Assembly: GCA_038204185.1 (NCBI GenBank)
Contig: JBBRDE010000021.1
Location: forward strand, 1 to 30,830
From: Salmonirosea sp038204185
GTDB lineage: Bacteria; Bacteroidota; Bacteroidia; Cytophagales; Spirosomataceae
Length of the DNA stretch: 30,830 nucleotides
Direction of reading: 5' to 3'
Numbering within the stretch: position 1 is the stretch's first letter; every line of letters starts with the position of its first letter. The notes under the pieces are model-generated. The model was not told where the DNA came from. It worked only from the letters and a program-made list of their open reading frames with translations, and did no database searches. Shown in pieces: positions 17,738-25,685 of the stretch. The translations under genes and the position numbers were made by a program.

Positions 17738-18590
17738 GGCATGGATGGACTACACGTTTTTTGGGCTGGTGATGATACTGATTGGCCTGCCCCACGGGGC
17801 GGTAGATCACCTGATTCATATTCGCCAAAAGCAAAGTAAGGAATTGACCGCTACTACACTGGGGCGGTTTATGCGCTCGTACCTAATCATGATTGCCCTA
17901 TATGGCCTGGTGTGGTACCTGCTGCCAGCGGTAAGTCTCGGTCTGTTCATTGGGCTGTCCTGCTATCATTTCGGGCAATCACAATTGTATTATTTTTTTA
18001 AGCGGGAAGGCTTTTTTGCGGCTATGGCCTACGCCTTTTGGGGCCTGACAGTACTGAGCTATATCATCTGCTGGAACAGCCAGGATTCCATTGCCCTCAT
18101 TAGCACCGTCCTGCCTGGGTTCGGGGAGTGGCTGGTGAATAGTCCGCTCGCTGCCAATCTGTGGTACTTGCCCTGGGTACTATCCATAGTTCCTGTTGTT
18201 TTTTTGGGTTCGCGCTTGCGCCGACTACCGTTCGATATTGTTCTTTGGGAAGGGGGTAGTTTACTGGTCATTGGGTTGGTAAGCTACTACTGTGGACTAC
18301 TGGTGGCGTTCAGTGTTTACTTTGGGTTCTGGCACAGTTCCAAATCCCTGCGGGCTATTGTCAGAAGTTTCAGAAGCCTACACCCGAACTACAATTACTA
18401 CAGATTCTACAAAGAAGCCTTTCTTTTCAGCGCTGTCAGCGTAGCAGGCATGGGCCTGCTCCTGGTGGGTACCTACTACTTCCCGATCGGTATTCATCCG
18501 GTGATGCTCTTTTTTGTACTTATTTCACTACTTACCTTTCCGCACATGGTGATTCTGGAAAAGGTATACCAGAAGCCAAAGATTTTCTAG
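17637..18590 (+). CDS. blh: Brp/Blh-family beta-carotene 15,15'-dioxygenase
   Basis: This integral membrane enzyme cleaves beta-carotene into two retinals. The family's conserved histidines are visible: 'GLPHGAVDHL' (His53, His58), 'LSCYHFGQS' (His111), 'YFGFWHSSKSL' and 'TFPHMVILEKV'; they hold the catalytic iron. About eight membrane helices are seen. The start is uncertain. ATG at 17637 (317 residues) overlaps crtY by 101 bp; ATG at 17664 overlaps by 74 bp; ATG at 17745 lies 7 bp after the crtY stop but removes the first hydrophobic segment ('VLIVLSCILLALKV'). I keep the longest frame, because Bacteroidota relatives usually have that first helix. With crtY upstream and rhodopsin before it, its job is to supply the chromophore. 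Confidence 0.88.
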   Translation: MNTSVAHHEMKHNRVLIVLSCILLALKVSGSWNEAWMDYTFFGLVMILIGLPHGAVDHLIHIRQKQSKELTATTLGRFMRSYLIMIALYGLVWYLLPAVSLGLFIGLSCYHFGQSQLYYFFKREGFFAAMAYAFWGLTVLSYIICWNSQDSIALISTVLPGFGEWLVNSPLAANLWYLPWVLSIVPVVFLGSRLRRLPFDIVLWEGGSLLVIGLVSYYCGLLVAFSVYFGFWHSSKSLRAIVRSFRSLHPNYNYYRFYKEAFLFSAVSVAGMGLLLVGTYYFPIGIHPVMLFFVLISLLTFPHMVILEKVYQKPKIF

Positions 18591-18707
18591 TGTGTACCGG
18601 TTACGTAATATTCCTTGCCATATTAAGGGTAGAAGGCTACATTTACAACCAATCCAACCTGATTCAGGTCCTAAGGAGGGTTGAACATACCTTAGACTTT
18701 TACCACA

Positions 18708-19652
18708 ATGTCTCGCAAACTCCTCTTATTGCTTTTCCTGGCCTGTTTTGCTTTCACCGCACCGCACGCCCAGGACACGACTGCTACCACTCCGGTCAAC
18801 GCCACGGTGCTTCTGAAAGACGGCACGCAATTACGGGGACTGTTACTATCCGAGTCGCCAGTAGGTATTCGTATCAAAACCGATAACCTTGGAGAAATGA
18901 CCATTACGGCTGATAAGATAGACCGGATCGAGAAGAACACCGAAGGGTTTTATCGTAACGGCCAATACTGGTTTCGAAATCCTAACAGTACCCGTTACTT
19001 TTTCGCCACCTCCGCTTTGCCCCTGAGTAAGGGTGAGGGCTACTATCAGAATGCCTACATTTTTGTCAATTCCGTCTCGGTCGGAGTCACGGATCATGTT
19101 ACGATGGGTGGTGGGTTCGTGCTCAACCCTACTTTTCGTGACTGGCAGGTGCTTTTCCTCACCCCTAAGGTCAGCTTTCCCTCCCAATCCAATGTAACGT
19201 TTGGGGTGGGGGCCATTGCGGTGGTGGTTTTTAATAAGGAATACAACTACAACCCCCAGACCGGCATGGAGATCAGTTCCGGAATACAGACAAACCTGGC
19301 GGGCATTGCCTATGGCGTAGCCACTTTTGGTAATGTTGAGCGCAACGGCTCTATCGGACTGGGATGGGGGTTTGCCGGTGAGGACGTTGGAAAGGCTCCC
19401 GTGATCAACGTTAGTTATATGACACGGGTAGGTCGTAAGGTGGGGCTCGTAACCGAAAACTGGCTGTTCATTCCGGGAAAGGGAAATCCGGCGGCGGGAC
19501 TACTTTCGGGTGGGGTGCGATTTTTTGGAGAGAAGATGTCCGTGGACTTAGGATTATGGGTACCAGCCGTTGCAGACCTGGATAAGTTTATCGCCATTCC
19601 TTACGTGGATTTTGTGATAAAGTTTGGACCAAAAAAGAAAAAAGAAAAGTAA
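18708..19652 (+). CDS. Secreted beta-rich protein of unknown function, outer-membrane-like
   Basis: The 314-residue protein has a signal peptide (about 1-21, 'KLLLLLFLACFAFTAPHAQ'). Residues 30-75 form a small beta domain ('VLLKDGTQLRGLLLSESPVG', 'IKTDNLGEMTITADKIDRIE') often found on secreted Bacteroidota proteins. The rest is an array of alternating polar/hydrophobic strands with many Gly, Asn and aromatic residues ('VTMGGGFVLNP', 'VTFGVGAIAVVVF', 'GSIGLGWGFAGED'), which suggests a small outer-membrane beta-barrel. It ends with a basic tail ('FGPKKKKEK'), which is odd for a barrel end. I do not recognise a named family. The gene lies 117 bp after blh on the same strand; whether it belongs to the phototrophy unit is open. 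Confidence 0.65.
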   Translation: MSRKLLLLLFLACFAFTAPHAQDTTATTPVNATVLLKDGTQLRGLLLSESPVGIRIKTDNLGEMTITADKIDRIEKNTEGFYRNGQYWFRNPNSTRYFFATSALPLSKGEGYYQNAYIFVNSVSVGVTDHVTMGGGFVLNPTFRDWQVLFLTPKVSFPSQSNVTFGVGAIAVVVFNKEYNYNPQTGMEISSGIQTNLAGIAYGVATFGNVERNGSIGLGWGFAGEDVGKAPVINVSYMTRVGRKVGLVTENWLFIPGKGNPAAGLLSGGVRFFGEKMSVDLGLWVPAVADLDKFIAIPYVDFVIKFGPKKKKEK

Positions 19653-19965
19653 AAAATAAATGCTAAATATGAAACATTTTTTTTAACTACGGATACCCGA
19701 AGTAGGTTGGTAGTATTAACTATACTTTTATGATCGATTAGGAAATGAAGTGACGAGGTGCCCTACGAGGATGCCTCGTTTTTTTTGTTTTAAAATAATT
19801 GAAAATAATTTATTATCATGAGGTAATATATTGATAATCAACCAGTTAATTAATAATATAAATTTATTTTTTAAGGATTTAAATCCAACCTTCGATAGGC
19901 GGCGTAAGTGAACTCATAATCATCAAAAATAACAACCAAATTAATTTTTAAAGCAAAAAACAAGT
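19653..19965. other. AT-rich intergenic region before the fasciclin gene
   Basis: About 310 bp. It contains a terminator near 19765 and then a very AT-rich stretch (about 19790-19880), presumably the promoter area of the fasciclin gene. No credible gene or clear promoter pair was found. Confidence 0.5.
19765..19787 (+). terminator. Intrinsic terminator
   Basis: The stem 'acgagg'/'cctcgt' (19765-19770 with 19774-19779) has a 3-nt loop followed by eight or more T. A second acgagg at 19753-19758 offers an alternative, longer-looped hairpin with the same right arm. Confidence 0.65.
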
Positions 19966-20517
19966 ATGAAAAAGTTAGTATTTATTATTGCCGCGATCTT
20001 TGTCGCAAATGTTTCTTTTGCTCAGGGAAATATGAAAACGGTGAAAGTGGGCGGAGCCGCCATGTATCCCAACAAAAACATCATTGAAAATGCCGTTAAT
20101 TCCAAAGACCACACTACGCTGGTAGCCGCAGTAAAAGCGGCCGGATTGGTGGAGACGTTACAGGGAAAAGGTCCTTTCACGGTTTTTGCTCCTACCAACT
20201 CCGCTTTCGGAAAACTACCCGCTGGTACTGTTGAGACTCTGGTAAAGCCCGAAAATAAGGCTACACTCACCAAAATCCTTACCTACCACGTAGTGGCTGG
20301 TAAGATGGACTCAGAAGCTATCGCTGCTGCTATTAAGGAAGGCAACGGTAAGGCTACGTTCACGACCGTGGAAGGCGGTACGCTGACTGCGATGATGAAA
20401 GGTAAGAAGTTGATGTTGATGGACGAAAAAGGAGGTGCCTCTACTGTTACGATTGCGGATGTATACCAGAGTAATGGCGTGATCCATGTGATCGACACCG
20501 TGGCTATGCCTGAATAA
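19966..20517 (+). CDS. Secreted fasciclin (FAS1) domain protein
   Basis: The 183-residue protein has a signal peptide (about 1-19, 'KKLVFIIAAIFVANVSFAQ') and a single FAS1 domain filling the rest. The two conserved family blocks are visible: H1 'GPFTVFAPTNSAFGKLPAGT' and H2 'GVIHVIDTVAMP'; the 'YHVV' before the middle is also typical ('ILTYHVVAGKM'). FAS1 proteins are extracellular or periplasmic and act in adhesion or matrix contacts; bacterial ones are mostly uncharacterised. Size is usual for a one-domain member. It has its own AT-rich leader and terminator and appears monocistronic. Confidence 0.92.
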   Translation: MKKLVFIIAAIFVANVSFAQGNMKTVKVGGAAMYPNKNIIENAVNSKDHTTLVAAVKAAGLVETLQGKGPFTVFAPTNSAFGKLPAGTVETLVKPENKATLTKILTYHVVAGKMDSEAIAAAIKEGNGKATFTTVEGGTLTAMMKGKKLMLMDEKGGASTVTIADVYQSNGVIHVIDTVAMPE

Positions 20518-20566
20518 ACGATAGTTTGATTGATTAGTTGACTGGTTGAGGGGACGTAAAGTGAAG

Positions 20567-20597
20567 AAGGCCGATGCATTTGCGTCGGCCTTTTTTT
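20567..20597 (+). terminator. Intrinsic terminator after the fasciclin gene
   Basis: An 11-bp stem with one G-T pair (20567-20577 with 20582-20592), a 4-nt loop and a run of seven T. Confidence 0.85.
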
Positions 20598-20692
20598 CTT
20601 AAAAAGTGGCAGGGCTGAGGCTATTTTTTTTGGAAAGCATTAGCCAGGGGAGTGTTTGCGCTTTATAAGGAAAGCATAACGAACCCTTCTCT

Positions 20693-22351
20693 ATGACGCT
20701 TGGTCTACAGCCCCTTGATTACGGCATTTTTCTGGTATATTTCATCATTGTATCTTCTTACGGCTACTGGGTGTACACCCACAAGGGTAAGCAGAACGGC
20801 GACAGCGCGAAGGATTTTTTTCTGGCTGAGGGTTCGCTGACGTGGTGGGCCATTGGGGCATCCATCATTGCTTCCAATATTTCGGCGGAGCAGTTTATCG
20901 GGATGAGCGGGCAGGCTTTTCAATTGGGCATTGCCATTTCGGTCTATGAATTGTTTGGGGCGGTATCGCTGCTGATCGTGGCGGTGTACTTCCTGCCGAT
21001 GTACCTCAAAAACAATATTTTCACCATGCCGCAGTTTCTGGCGCGGCGCTACGACACGCGATTGGCCACGATCATGGCGGTGTTCTGGCTGTTCCTCTAT
21101 GTTTTCGTCAACATGACTTCCATCATCTACCTGGGGGCGCTGAGTCTGGAAAAAATGACGGGATTCGGCTTCATGCCCTGTGCTACTTTCCTGGTTACGT
21201 TCGCCATCGTTATCACGCTGGGGGGCATGAAAGTGATTGGCTACACGGATGTGATTCAGGTCGTGTGCCTTGTTTTCGGGGGATTAGCTACCACCTACCT
21301 CGCGTTGGGCCTACTATCGGAGCGCTTGGGGACGGGAGCAGGCGTCTTTGAAGGACTGAGTATGATCGCCCAAAAGGCCGATAGCCACCTGCACATGATT
21401 TTCAAACCCGGCGAGTATAGCGTCCACGATGGACGCGGCGGTTTCATTGATGCTTACAATCAGTTGCCGGGGGTAATGATGTTCATTATCGGCGGACAGT
21501 TTGTCAATAACCTCAACTACTTCGGTTGCAACCAGTACATCACGCAGCGAGCCCTCGGTGCCGATCTCAAAACCGCCCGCAGCGGGCTACTGTTTGCCTC
21601 GGTGCTCAAAATGTTCATGCCGTTGATCGTGGTACTACCCGGTCTGGCAGCCTATGTACTATTCCAGGAAAATGCCGATCCGGCCATCATCGGCGGCATT
21701 ACCGACAACGGGATAGTCAAACCCGACAACGCCTATCCGGTACTCCTGAACCTGCTACCCACCGGCCTGAAAGGTTTGGCTTTCGCCGCCCTCACTGCTG
21801 CCATCGTGGCGAGTTTGGCTGGAAAAGCCAACAGTATCTCCACGATCTACATGCTCGACATCCACAAGAAATTCTTCCAGCCCGGCATGAGCGAAAAACA
21901 GACGGTCCTAACCGGTCGCGTGGCGATCGTGGTAGCCTTTCTGATTGCGTTAGTGGTGAGTCCTTTGCTGCGCAATTTCGGTCAGGCGTTCGAGTATATC
22001 CAGGTGTACACGGGCTATATCTCACCGGGTATCCTGAGCATTTTCTTACTGGGTTTTTTCTGGAAAAAAGCTACCGCCAACGGTGCCCTGACGGCAGCCA
22101 TTCTCAGCGTGGCGCTTTCGGCCTTCATCGAGTACCAGTTTCCGGCTTTCCCCTTCCTCAACCGCATGGGTGTCGTATTCTGGGTTTGCTCGCTGGTGCA
22201 CATTGCCATCAGCCTGGTGCAGTCGGGGGGTAAGGATAGCCCCAAAGCTTTTATCTCGCAGCGGGAGTGGTTTTCCGTTACGCCTTCGTTCCGCTATGGC
22301 GCAGCTGGCGTAGTGGCATTGTTTTGTTTAATTTATTGGATTTGGTGGTAA
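20693..22351 (+). CDS. Sodium/solute symporter, SSS family (SGLT-like)
   Basis: This 552-residue inner-membrane protein with about 14 helices uses the sodium gradient to import a solute. Marks of the SSS family are 'AKDFFLAEGSLTWWAIGASI', 'SNISAEQFIGMSGQAFQLGI', 'YLPMYLKNNIFTMPQFLARR'-type loop, 'GGMKVIGYTDVIQV' and 'AALTAAIVASLAGKANSIST'. The last block contributes to the Na2 sodium site. The pattern is close to the sugar branch (Vibrio SglT-like), so a sugar or inositol is the best guess for substrate. The next gene starts 21 bp downstream and is probably in the same operon. Confidence 0.88.
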   Translation: MTLGLQPLDYGIFLVYFIIVSSYGYWVYTHKGKQNGDSAKDFFLAEGSLTWWAIGASIIASNISAEQFIGMSGQAFQLGIAISVYELFGAVSLLIVAVYFLPMYLKNNIFTMPQFLARRYDTRLATIMAVFWLFLYVFVNMTSIIYLGALSLEKMTGFGFMPCATFLVTFAIVITLGGMKVIGYTDVIQVVCLVFGGLATTYLALGLLSERLGTGAGVFEGLSMIAQKADSHLHMIFKPGEYSVHDGRGGFIDAYNQLPGVMMFIIGGQFVNNLNYFGCNQYITQRALGADLKTARSGLLFASVLKMFMPLIVVLPGLAAYVLFQENADPAIIGGITDNGIVKPDNAYPVLLNLLPTGLKGLAFAALTAAIVASLAGKANSISTIYMLDIHKKFFQPGMSEKQTVLTGRVAIVVAFLIALVVSPLLRNFGQAFEYIQVYTGYISPGILSIFLLGFFWKKATANGALTAAILSVALSAFIEYQFPAFPFLNRMGVVFWVCSLVHIAISLVQSGGKDSPKAFISQREWFSVTPSFRYGAAGVVALFCLIYWIWW

Positions 22352-22372
22352 AATAAGAGCGAAAAAATCATC

Positions 22373-22837
22373 ATGATGAAGTCTGTATATTGGATTATTG
22401 TACTTGGAATCGGCCTTTTCGGGACTGGTTCATCGGCCTGCGCCCAGGATTCTAAAAAAGAAGTAATGGTGGTGGTGCAGTCTTTGCTGGATGCGATCGG
22501 CCAGGGCGATACCACCGCTTTCCGGAGTTTGTTTTTGCCCAATGCCATGATCTATACCGTGCGCGAAAAAGACGGGCAGCCCGTTATGGCTAGTCGTTCC
22601 CCCTTCACCGATACGTTTCGAGCTGGAACCGTCATAAGGGAGACGATGAAAGATACAGGCGTGGAGGTACAGGCGCATGGAAATATGGCCCAGGTGTGGG
22701 CACCCTACAATTTATGGGTCAACGATACTTTCTCACATTGCGGCATAGATGTGTTTACGCTGATCAAAACCAGCCGGGGCTGGCGCATCGCTTCCTTGTC
22801 GCATACCATTGAGAAGGAGGGGTGTGAGGTACCTTGA
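22373..22837 (+). CDS. Secreted NTF2-like (SnoaL-type) protein
   Basis: The 154-residue product has a signal peptide (about 1-24, 'WIIVLGIGLFGTGSSACAQ'; the Cys could also suggest a lipoprotein). The mature part has the NTF2-like cone fold pattern: helices 'EVMVVVQSLLDAIGQGDTTA' and 'FRSLFLPNA', then strands 'VQAHGNMAQVWAPYNLWVND' and 'FTLIKTSRGWRIASLSHTIE'. This fold covers small enzymes and binding proteins; no catalytic residue can be assigned. It follows the symporter by 21 bp, so it may have a related substrate. Its TGA overlaps a possible small frame (TGATG). Confidence 0.8.
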   Translation: MMKSVYWIIVLGIGLFGTGSSACAQDSKKEVMVVVQSLLDAIGQGDTTAFRSLFLPNAMIYTVREKDGQPVMASRSPFTDTFRAGTVIRETMKDTGVEVQAHGNMAQVWAPYNLWVNDTFSHCGIDVFTLIKTSRGWRIASLSHTIEKEGCEVP

Positions 22838-22923
22838 TGATCCCAAAGGATAGAAAGCTTGAACCGCATCCCATTTATGATATCTACGAGGCCCTGCTGC
22901 CAAATGTGGTTTTTTTTAAGTAA
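22837..22923 (+). CDS. Possible 28-residue ORF overlapping the NTF2-like stop
   Basis: ATG at 22837 shares a base with the TGA of the preceding gene (TGATG) and is followed by 28 codons ('MIPKDRKLEPHPIYDIYEAL' and on to 'FFK'). I do not recognise it. It could be a small translationally coupled protein, the remnant of a longer gene, or chance. Confidence 0.25.
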   Translation: MIPKDRKLEPHPIYDIYEALLPNVVFFK

Positions 22924-23348
22924 CTCCTGGACGGTCTGAATTTTAGTGTTTTTTTTGAGAAAAATCGATTTCTCAATTTTTAAGCAGCCCTATGTTGTAT
23001 GGTTCAACTTTTGGAAGTATCCCTCTCTTTGGCTACCTTTTGACAGGAAATTTCATTTTCCATTATTTTCCAACTCTTACCCGTAACTAGGTGGGTACGA
23101 AATCTGGGTTTTGACAGAAAGGCAGGTACATGGCCAGGTAAACCGGAAGAGAATAATTTATTTAACCTTACTTTTTAAAATCGACAAGAGGGATGCCCGT
23201 GCGGTGGATTACCCAGATAGGCGTCACTGCCCAACTGAACCTATCCCAGGGATCGAGGGTGAAGGAATGAGCTGGTAGGGTAGAGAGGAAGCAAGGTAAA
23301 TGGCATCAGTACAAACAGAGTAAACCCAACTGAACTATAAACTTCCCC
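22924..23348. other. Intergenic region before the three-gene operon
   Basis: About 425 bp with a hairpin at 22955-22981 and no credible gene. Base composition is mixed. The latter part (about 23190-23340) has the GC content of coding DNA but no long open frame, so it may hold a decayed gene. The operon promoter should lie here; none is clear. Confidence 0.45.
22955..22981. terminator. Hairpin, probable terminator
   Basis: The stem 'ttgagaaa'/'tttctcaa' (22955-22962 with 22969-22976) has a 6-nt loop and is flanked by T-runs on both sides. It would end the symporter/NTF2-like transcript. The stem is AT-rich, so strength is uncertain. Confidence 0.55.
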
Positions 23349-24467
23349 GTGATGAATCAACTGTATCAACCTATCCTGGTTACCTCCCCCGAACCGCATC
23401 ATTTACCGCAAGATGTACTTACGCTTGCCCAGTTTCTGGACCTTCTTAAGGAAGAGGAAGACTACTACCCCGGAGAACAGCACAACACCGTGCTGATGAT
23501 CACCCGCCTGCGAAAGATATTCTACGACCAATGGGGCTGGAATACCCAACTGGTACGCGCCCGGGCGCACATCGAAACCCGCTATCAGGTAACCGTGGTG
23601 GATGATCCGGCCGATGTCAACATTAAGAAAAAGCACGCCAAACCTATTCCAAGATACAAGAACAACGAATATCAACCCAGGCACCGGGTTATTACCTACA
23701 AGATCGACGACCGCGTGTATGGCGACACCCGCGCCGGACAGGTGCCGGACATCTACAAAAACGATCATCAGGAGGTAGTGCTACCCGATGGGTATTATTG
23801 CGATGTTGCCCACATTCTAGCCGGGTTGGATGCGGCTAATTTCCCTCAGACTGTGAGTCCGTTGCCTACTTTTCTTTCCTTTTTGAACAGCCTGGTACCT
23901 CATGTAGATGCCAACATTGACGTAGCTACCTGGCTGGGCGACATCGGGAGCTCGTCCGGCGATTTTCTGTTTCAATATCTTAAAAACGACTCCAAGCCCA
24001 TTGGGAGTGAAAAAGAGCAACAATTCATCAACCTGGAAGCGCCCGGCTCCGATATGCTGGGCGACATTGACACCTACGTGATTGCCCGGCATTATGCTGT
24101 ATCCTCGGACAACGGTCAGCGCGTGACGGAAATTCTGGCGGATTATTATCAGACGGACCAAAAAGGCAGCGCGTTTAGACAAAACCGTTTCTCAATATAT
24201 TGCCAGGCAGTAGGCCTCAAGGGCTGGAACGGCAACAATTTTGCGAATGAAGAGCAGTGGCTCGAATACTACCATAAGCAACTGCGAAATGATGTGTGCT
24301 TTCAGGTGTTCAGCCTCACGGTAGAAAGTCTCAAAAGCCTGCTCCTCATGACCCGCATCTACTTCAATGGTTTTCAGGATGTTTTAAAGCTGGATTTGCT
24401 GCTGCGGATTTATCTGAATGCGTTGAAAAGCCTAATCAAAAAAGAATCTCACCCTCAACCCGTCTGA
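23349..24467 (+). CDS. Unrecognised soluble protein, first gene of a three-gene operon
   Basis: I do not recognise this 372-residue protein. It has no signal peptide and no clear membrane helix, so it is probably cytoplasmic. Visible blocks are 'YYCDVAHILAGLDAANFP' (about 148-165), 'VDANIDVATWLGDIGSSSGDF' starting near 189, and 'DMLGDIDTYVIARHYAV' near 236. The His, Asp and Gly positions in these look conserved-site-like, but assigning catalysis would be a guess. The first 120 residues are polar with several Tyr/Arg-rich segments, and the C-terminal 40 are helical and Leu-rich. The next gene starts 3 bp after the stop, so tight co-expression with the membrane protein and the kinase is expected. 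Confidence 0.7.
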   Translation: MMNQLYQPILVTSPEPHHLPQDVLTLAQFLDLLKEEEDYYPGEQHNTVLMITRLRKIFYDQWGWNTQLVRARAHIETRYQVTVVDDPADVNIKKKHAKPIPRYKNNEYQPRHRVITYKIDDRVYGDTRAGQVPDIYKNDHQEVVLPDGYYCDVAHILAGLDAANFPQTVSPLPTFLSFLNSLVPHVDANIDVATWLGDIGSSSGDFLFQYLKNDSKPIGSEKEQQFINLEAPGSDMLGDIDTYVIARHYAVSSDNGQRVTEILADYYQTDQKGSAFRQNRFSIYCQAVGLKGWNGNNFANEEQWLEYYHKQLRNDVCFQVFSLTVESLKSLLLMTRIYFNGFQDVLKLDLLLRIYLNALKSLIKKESHPQPV

Positions 24468-24470
24468 ACC

Positions 24471-25685
24471 ATGAAACCACTAAAACAGATTTACTACGTA
24501 CTCCTCTCGCTGCTGGGGGTATTATTTTTACCCTATATAGGTGCCTGGATTAAATACGATGGCAATTTTCCCAGCGACTATTTCAACTTCCCGGCCTTGT
24601 CAGCCCCTGAAAAGGCGGGGTTTAGTGTATTGGCTTTTTGTGCCGCAGCCGCCATTTTCCTGGCGGTGATCGTGCTGTATGTTTTCCCACGGGTCTATGG
24701 CTTTAAAAAAGTAGAATTCAAGCCTGCCAAGCCCTCGACCAAAATTCCCTTCCCGATCTGGTTTTGGGTGGGACTGGTGGTTTGGGGCCTGACGCTGTTT
24801 GTACTGTGGGCGAAGTTTCAGGAACCAAAATGGCTGTTGAATTGGGCGTACATTCCGCTATTTTGGGGGTTCACCCTCATGCTGGACGGATGGGTGTATT
24901 TTCGTGCCCACCGAAATTCCCTGCTGAGCAGGTCGCCGCACGAGATAATCGGCATAGGAGCGGCGGCCACAGTAGGCTGGCTGTTGTTCGAGTACCTCAA
25001 TTTTTTTGTGGACGACAACTGGTTTTATCCCTGTGCCGACATCGTTCCCGAGGACGAATTCGGGGTCTATGCGATCATCGGTGCCTCCGGGTTAATGCCC
25101 GCCGTATTCGAGATTTATAACCTGATGAATACCTTTCCGGCCTTTCGACACCGCTACGACCGGGGCCCGAAGCTGGCTACGTCCCGTAGAACCCGCAACA
25201 TCATTCTGATGCTGGCCCTGGTTGGCATATTTTCCATCAGTTTTTTCCCCGAGGTCATGTTCGGGGTTCTCTGGATTGCCCCCCTGATTATTTTTGCCGT
25301 GGTACTCGAAAACTTTGGCATTTGGACCCCCTTTACCCCCATAAAATATGGCAACTGGTCGCCTTTCCTGAAATACTCGCTTTGCTACGTCATCTACGGG
25401 TTTTTGCTCGAATGCTGGAATTACTTCAATGCCATCCACGATCCCCTTGACCCGGCCAACATGACCACGTACACCCCCGCGCACTGGGTGTACAGCATTC
25501 CCTATATTTCCAGATTCCATGTATTTGAAATGCCACTGGTTGGGTACCTGGGCTATTTGCCCTTTGGAGCCTATTGCGCCGTTTGGTGGATTATGTGCGC
25601 CTTCATGCTCAATATTCCCACTCAGTTCGCCCACGACGAGTACGCGGAGGTACGAGCCGAACCTTTGGAAATCCCTACCAACTGA
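24471..25685 (+). CDS. Polytopic membrane protein of unknown function with internal duplication
   Basis: The 404-residue inner-membrane protein has about 9-10 hydrophobic helices. Two halves look related. About 97-220 holds 'IPLFWGFTLMLDGWVYF' and 'GWLLFEYLNFFVDDNWFY'. About 245-380 holds 'APLIIFAVVLENFGIW' and 'GFLLECWNYFNAIHDP', followed by 'FEMPLVGYLGYLPFGAYC'. Each half has an acidic residue at a helix end and a Glu-x-x-Asn-x-Phe motif. I do not know the family and no transport or enzyme signature is clear. It sits 3 bp after the first operon gene, and its TGA overlaps the kinase ATG (TGATG), which points to translational coupling. It may give the kinase a signal or be its client; that is inference. 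Confidence 0.7.
   Translation: MKPLKQIYYVLLSLLGVLFLPYIGAWIKYDGNFPSDYFNFPALSAPEKAGFSVLAFCAAAAIFLAVIVLYVFPRVYGFKKVEFKPAKPSTKIPFPIWFWVGLVVWGLTLFVLWAKFQEPKWLLNWAYIPLFWGFTLMLDGWVYFRAHRNSLLSRSPHEIIGIGAAATVGWLLFEYLNFFVDDNWFYPCADIVPEDEFGVYAIIGASGLMPAVFEIYNLMNTFPAFRHRYDRGPKLATSRRTRNIILMLALVGIFSISFFPEVMFGVLWIAPLIIFAVVLENFGIWTPFTPIKYGNWSPFLKYSLCYVIYGFLLECWNYFNAIHDPLDPANMTTYTPAHWVYSIPYISRFHVFEMPLVGYLGYLPFGAYCAVWWIMCAFMLNIPTQFAHDEYAEVRAEPLEIPTN

Noticed and set aside
18590..18886. 98-codon frame starting at GTG just after the blh stop
   Set aside because: It runs into the next gene in another frame, has no plausible composition or domain, and the gene at 18708 has a clear signal peptide.
21526..22233. 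235-codon plus-strand frame inside the SSS symporter
   Set aside because: It is a frame shadow of the symporter: Arg/His/Pro-rich, no domain, and wholly inside a well-supported membrane protein.
23349..24467. Calling the first operon gene a hydrolase or peptidase from its AHILAGLDA and TWLGDIGSS blocks
   Set aside because: The spacing fits no catalytic motif I know, so a functional name would be a guess.
24471..25685. Calling the membrane protein a carotenoid cyclase-like enzyme
   Set aside because: The Glu-x-x-Asn and aromatic blocks only loosely recall membrane cyclases, and the gene lies far from the carotenoid genes in a kinase operon.
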